From positions 1 through 9,591 of the forward strand of contig JBJKPP010000113.1 in the NCBI GenBank assembly GCA_046706145.1: DNA of 9,591 nucleotides. Direction: 5' to 3'. A model generated the notes under the pieces. It did not search any database. It saw only the letters and a program-made list of their open reading frames with translations, and had not been told where the DNA came from. This stretch comes from JBJKPP01 sp046706145 (GTDB lineage Bacteria; Bacteroidota; Ignavibacteria; Ignavibacteriales; Ignavibacteriaceae). Shown one piece after another: positions 7,218 through 9,591 of the stretch. Both the position numbers and the translations under genes were made by a program. Numbering within the stretch: position 1 is the first letter of the stretch; each line of letters opens with the position of its first letter.

Positions 7218-9155
7218 CTATAAGCTCAAGATTATCCAGAGTAAAGCCGCAACAATTCCCAGCATCATAACTATCGCATAGGATTGAGCAACACCATTTT
7301 GTATTTTTCTAATATTTCTTGAAATGACGCCAATTAAAGAAGCGACACCGTTTATAGTTCCATCTATAATTTTCGAATCAGTAAATTTCCACAGCACAGT
7401 TTCAGAACCTTTAACTAAAGGTGTTACTACAGCAGCATCGTAAGCTTCATCAACAAAATATTTATTCAGAAGAAGATTGTACGCTCCTTTGAATCTCTTA
7501 GCAAATCCTTCAGCAATTTCAGGTTTATTCAAATAAATATATCTTGCAATAAGAAGACCACCAACCCCGAGAATCACAGAAGTAATCATTAAAGTCCATT
7601 CTGTTGATAAGCCATAATTGCTGTATTGAGCTAACCTATTTTGCGCATTCTCAAATACTGGTGTCAGCCAATTCTGAAATGCATTACCATGCTCCCCTAC
7701 GAAAACTTCAGGCAATCCGATAAATCCGCCAATTGCTGCAAGCACAGCAAGGACAATTAAGGGAATAGTCATTACACTTGGTGATTCATGAGGATGCTTG
7801 TCATGGCCGAATCTCTCTTTACCTTCAAAGGTTAAATAATGCAATCTAAATATATAGAACGCAGTCAGCAAAGCCGTCACAGCACCAATCACCCAGTAAA
7901 TAACATTCCCATTCGCAAATGAAAACCAGAGAATTTCGTCTTTACTAAAAAATCCTGAAAATGGCGGAATTCCCGAAATTGCAAGTGATGCGACAAGAAA
8001 TGTTATAGCCGTTTTAGGCATATATTTTCTAAGTCCACCAAAATGTCTAATGTCTTGTTCTTCATGCATTGAATGTATCACCGAGCCAGCGCATAAGAAT
8101 AATAATGCTTTAAAGAACGCATGTGTCATAACATGGAAAATTCCCGAAGCAAAAGCTCCTACTCCAAGAGCTAAAAACATGTAGCCAAGTTGACTTATAG
8201 TTGAGTAAGCAAGAACTTTTTTGATATCGTTTTGTACAATTCCGATTGTAGCGGCAAAGAATGCAGTTGCAACTCCGATAATTGCTATAACGGTCATTAT
8301 AGCTGGCGCTGAAGCATACAGAATTGAACACCGGGCAACCATATAAACTCCGGCTGTAACCATTGTAGCAGCATGTATTAAAGCAGAAACAGGTGTCGGA
8401 CCGGCCATTGCATCCGGCAGCCAAATATAAAGTGGTATCTGTGCTGATTTACCGGTTGCTCCTATAAACAGAAATAATGCAATAAAATTATATACGCTCT
8501 GGTTTACATTCATCACCGATGCACGGGAAAATACATCAGTGAAATTTAAGCTGCCAAAAGTGAGAAAGATCAAAAACATTCCGAGAAGAAAACCGAAGTC
8601 ACCTATTCTGTTTACGATGAATGCTTTCTTAGCAGCATCACCCGTTGTTCCCTTTTCAAATTTTTTATCATACCAAAACCCAATCAGCAAATAAGAGCAG
8701 AGGCCTACACCTTCCCAGCCTAAAAATAAGAGGAGAAAATTGTCCGCCATGATAAGATTCATCATCGCAAAGATGAAAAGATTTAGGTAGGAAAAGAATC
8801 TCCAGAAACCTTTATCACCGTGCATGTAACCGATTGAGTAAACATGAATTACAAATCCTACTCCTGTTACTATCAGGCCCATTACAATTGAAAGCTGGTC
8901 AACCTGATAAGCAACATCTACTTTCAGTCCACCAACATGCAGCCACGTGAACAAATCGACTATGTGCTGTCTTTGGTCAACCGGCAAAGCTAAAGTTTGA
9001 AAGAAAGCACCAACTATAATTAAGAACGATAAACCTATTGTTCCGCTTCCAATTATGCCAATAATTTTTTCATTTTTAATCTTGTTCCCGAACAACCCAT
9101 TTACAGCAAATCCCAGTAGAGGAAGCAGAATAGTTAAATAAATTAGATTTATCAT
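7218..9155 (-). CDS. nuoL: NADH-quinone oxidoreductase subunit L (complex I membrane arm, distal)
   Basis: The most distal proton-pumping subunit of complex I, with the long lateral helix that clamps the membrane arm. The 645 residues are somewhat longer than E. coli NuoL (613), within family range. Key residues by position against E. coli: E148 in LGWEGVGLCSYLLIG (E144), D186 in NRIGDFGF (D178), K236 in ATGKSAQIPLYIWLPDAM (K229), K350 in HAFFKALLFL (K342) and K405 in GFFSKDEIL (K399). PTPVSALIHAATMVTAGVY at 253-271 is highly diagnostic. The C-terminal region after about residue 520, with FKGAYNLLLNKYFVDEAYD and a final hydrophobic helix, fits the lateral helix and last membrane anchor. No Shine-Dalgarno sequence precedes the ATG. 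It lies 22 bases after nuoK, the widest gap in the nuo run, and one base before nuoM. Confidence 0.98.
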   Translation of the reverse strand: MINLIYLTILLPLLGFAVNGLFGNKIKNEKIIGIIGSGTIGLSFLIIVGAFFQTLALPVDQRQHIVDLFTWLHVGGLKVDVAYQVDQLSIVMGLIVTGVGFVIHVYSIGYMHGDKGFWRFFSYLNLFIFAMMNLIMADNFLLLFLGWEGVGLCSYLLIGFWYDKKFEKGTTGDAAKKAFIVNRIGDFGFLLGMFLIFLTFGSLNFTDVFSRASVMNVNQSVYNFIALFLFIGATGKSAQIPLYIWLPDAMAGPTPVSALIHAATMVTAGVYMVARCSILYASAPAIMTVIAIIGVATAFFAATIGIVQNDIKKVLAYSTISQLGYMFLALGVGAFASGIFHVMTHAFFKALLFLCAGSVIHSMHEEQDIRHFGGLRKYMPKTAITFLVASLAISGIPPFSGFFSKDEILWFSFANGNVIYWVIGAVTALLTAFYIFRLHYLTFEGKERFGHDKHPHESPSVMTIPLIVLAVLAAIGGFIGLPEVFVGEHGNAFQNWLTPVFENAQNRLAQYSNYGLSTEWTLMITSVILGVGGLLIARYIYLNKPEIAEGFAKRFKGAYNLLLNKYFVDEAYDAAVVTPLVKGSETVLWKFTDSKIIDGTINGVASLIGVISRNIRKIQNGVAQSYAIVMMLGIVAALLWIILSL

Positions 9156-9177
9156 TTTAAACCGTACTAATAATTAT

Positions 9178-9483
9178 TTACCACTTTAAGATATTAACTT
9201 CATCAATTCGTAATGTTTGCTTGCTTCTAAACAACGCAATAATAATTGCCAAACCCACTGCAGCTTCAGCAGCTGCTACAGTCATAACAAAAAATACAAA
9301 CAACTGGCCAACAGAATTTCCAAGATAGGAAGAAAAAGTTATCAAACTGAGGTTGGCAGAGTTTAACATTAATTCAATTGACATAAAAACTATAATGGCA
9401 TTTCTTCTTGTTAAAACACCTGCTACTCCTGTAACGAAAAGGAAAGCACTGAGTATCAAAAAATAATCAATAGGAATCTTCAT
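9178..9483 (-). CDS. nuoK: NADH-quinone oxidoreductase subunit K (complex I membrane arm)
   Basis: Small three-helix subunit, related to MrpC, which links the quinone module to the antiporter-like subunits. The 101 residues equal the family norm. The two essential membrane glutamates are present: E37 in FMSIELMLNSANL (E. coli E36) and E73 in TVAAAEAAVGLAI (E. coli E72). TRRNAI at 25-30 is the conserved cytoplasmic loop with its arginines. The ATG follows the nuoJ stop after three bases; GAGTGAG, partly formed by the nuoJ stop region, is a weak ribosome-binding site. This is the standard J-K order of complex I operons. Confidence 0.98.
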   Translation of the reverse strand: MKIPIDYFLILSAFLFVTGVAGVLTRRNAIIVFMSIELMLNSANLSLITFSSYLGNSVGQLFVFFVMTVAAAEAAVGLAIIIALFRSKQTLRIDEVNILKW

Positions 9484-9486
9484 TTC

Positions 9487-9591
9487 TCACTCAAATTTCT
9501 TTTTTGCTAAAACTAATGCCCCAATTGTTGCAGCCAATAAAAGAAACCCAGCCGCTTCAAAAGGCAAAATGTAATGTGTAAAAAGCTCGAG
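9487..9591 (-). CDS. nuoJ: NADH-quinone oxidoreductase subunit J, C-terminal end only
   Basis: The right edge cuts this gene; only the last 34 codons and TGA (9489-9487) are visible. The reading LFTHYILPFEAAGFLLLAA, followed by TIGALVLAKKKFE, matches the last helix of NuoJ, where a tyrosine-leucine-proline-phenylalanine-glutamate turn precedes a helix ending in a lysine-rich tail. NuoJ is a five-helix membrane subunit beside NuoK and takes part in coupling quinone chemistry to proton transfer. Its position three bases before nuoK in the same direction confirms the call. The N-terminal part cannot be judged. Confidence 0.93.
   Translation of the reverse strand, partial: LELFTHYILPFEAAGFLLLAATIGALVLAKKKFE

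Noticed and set aside
8110..8424. Minus-strand 104-codon open frame rich in Cys, Ser, Arg and Tyr
   Set aside because: It lies wholly inside nuoL in another frame. The composition is what a shifted reading of membrane-protein codons gives, and the nuoL frame has clear conserved motifs.
7218..9155. Possibility that the NuoL/M/N-like genes belong to an Mrp antiporter or a hydrogenase cluster
   Set aside because: Order J-K-L-M-N, full standard lengths, and subunit-specific residues (for example E402 in NuoM and K405 in NuoL) fit complex I; no Mrp-type or hydrogenase genes are present.
9586..9591. CTCGAG restriction-type hexamer at the very end
   Set aside because: A six-base match at a window edge that is in frame with the nuoJ reading (Leu-Glu); no evidence of a cloning junction.

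Overview
This window reads as the distal half of a respiratory complex I (NADH:quinone oxidoreductase, nuo) operon from an AT-rich bacterium, followed by two housekeeping-type genes. Everything recognisable as a gene lies on the minus strand, so the order of transcription runs from the right end of the window to the left. The organism is probably in the Bacteroidota/Chlorobiota/Ignavibacteriota neighbourhood. This rests on the moderate-to-low GC, start codons that mostly lack a Shine-Dalgarno sequence behind A-rich leaders, and the sequence style of the creatininase-family protein and of the fused Nnr enzyme. It is an inference from memory of those groups, not a database result.

Right to left: the last 34 codons of nuoJ (9591-9487), nuoK (9483-9178), nuoL (9155-7218) and nuoM (7216-5690). 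Next comes a gene that is not a complex I subunit, a CitMHS/NhaD-like ion-transporter-superfamily carrier with a signal peptide (5679-4252). It is followed by a 121-residue cytosolic protein that I do not recognise (4243-3878), and then nuoN (3875-2448). Gaps between these genes are only 3, 22, 1, 10, 8 and 2 bases, so they look like one transcription unit. The proton-channel residues of NuoK, L, M and N are all present, so the membrane arm appears functional. The carrier and the orphan protein therefore sit inside an otherwise conventional J-K-L-M-N run, splitting M from N.

After nuoN comes a 196-base non-coding leader holding two adjacent hairpins with interchangeable arms and a T-rich tract. 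It is followed by nnr (2251-683), a fused NAD(P)HX epimerase/dehydratase that repairs hydrated NAD(P)H. A further 135-base gap leads to the N-terminal 182 residues of a creatininase-family metal-dependent amidohydrolase (547-1), which runs off the left edge.

Functionally, complex I oxidises NADH and builds the proton gradient, and a Na+/H+-type carrier made from the same message could exchange that gradient for a sodium gradient. Nnr keeps the NAD(P)H pool usable. I see no RNA genes, mobile elements, CRISPR arrays or long repeats, and no gene-free stretch above 300 bases. The points most worth a second look are the carrier plus orphan insertion between nuoM and nuoN, the markedly AT-rich orphan gene, and the attenuator-like leader of nnr.
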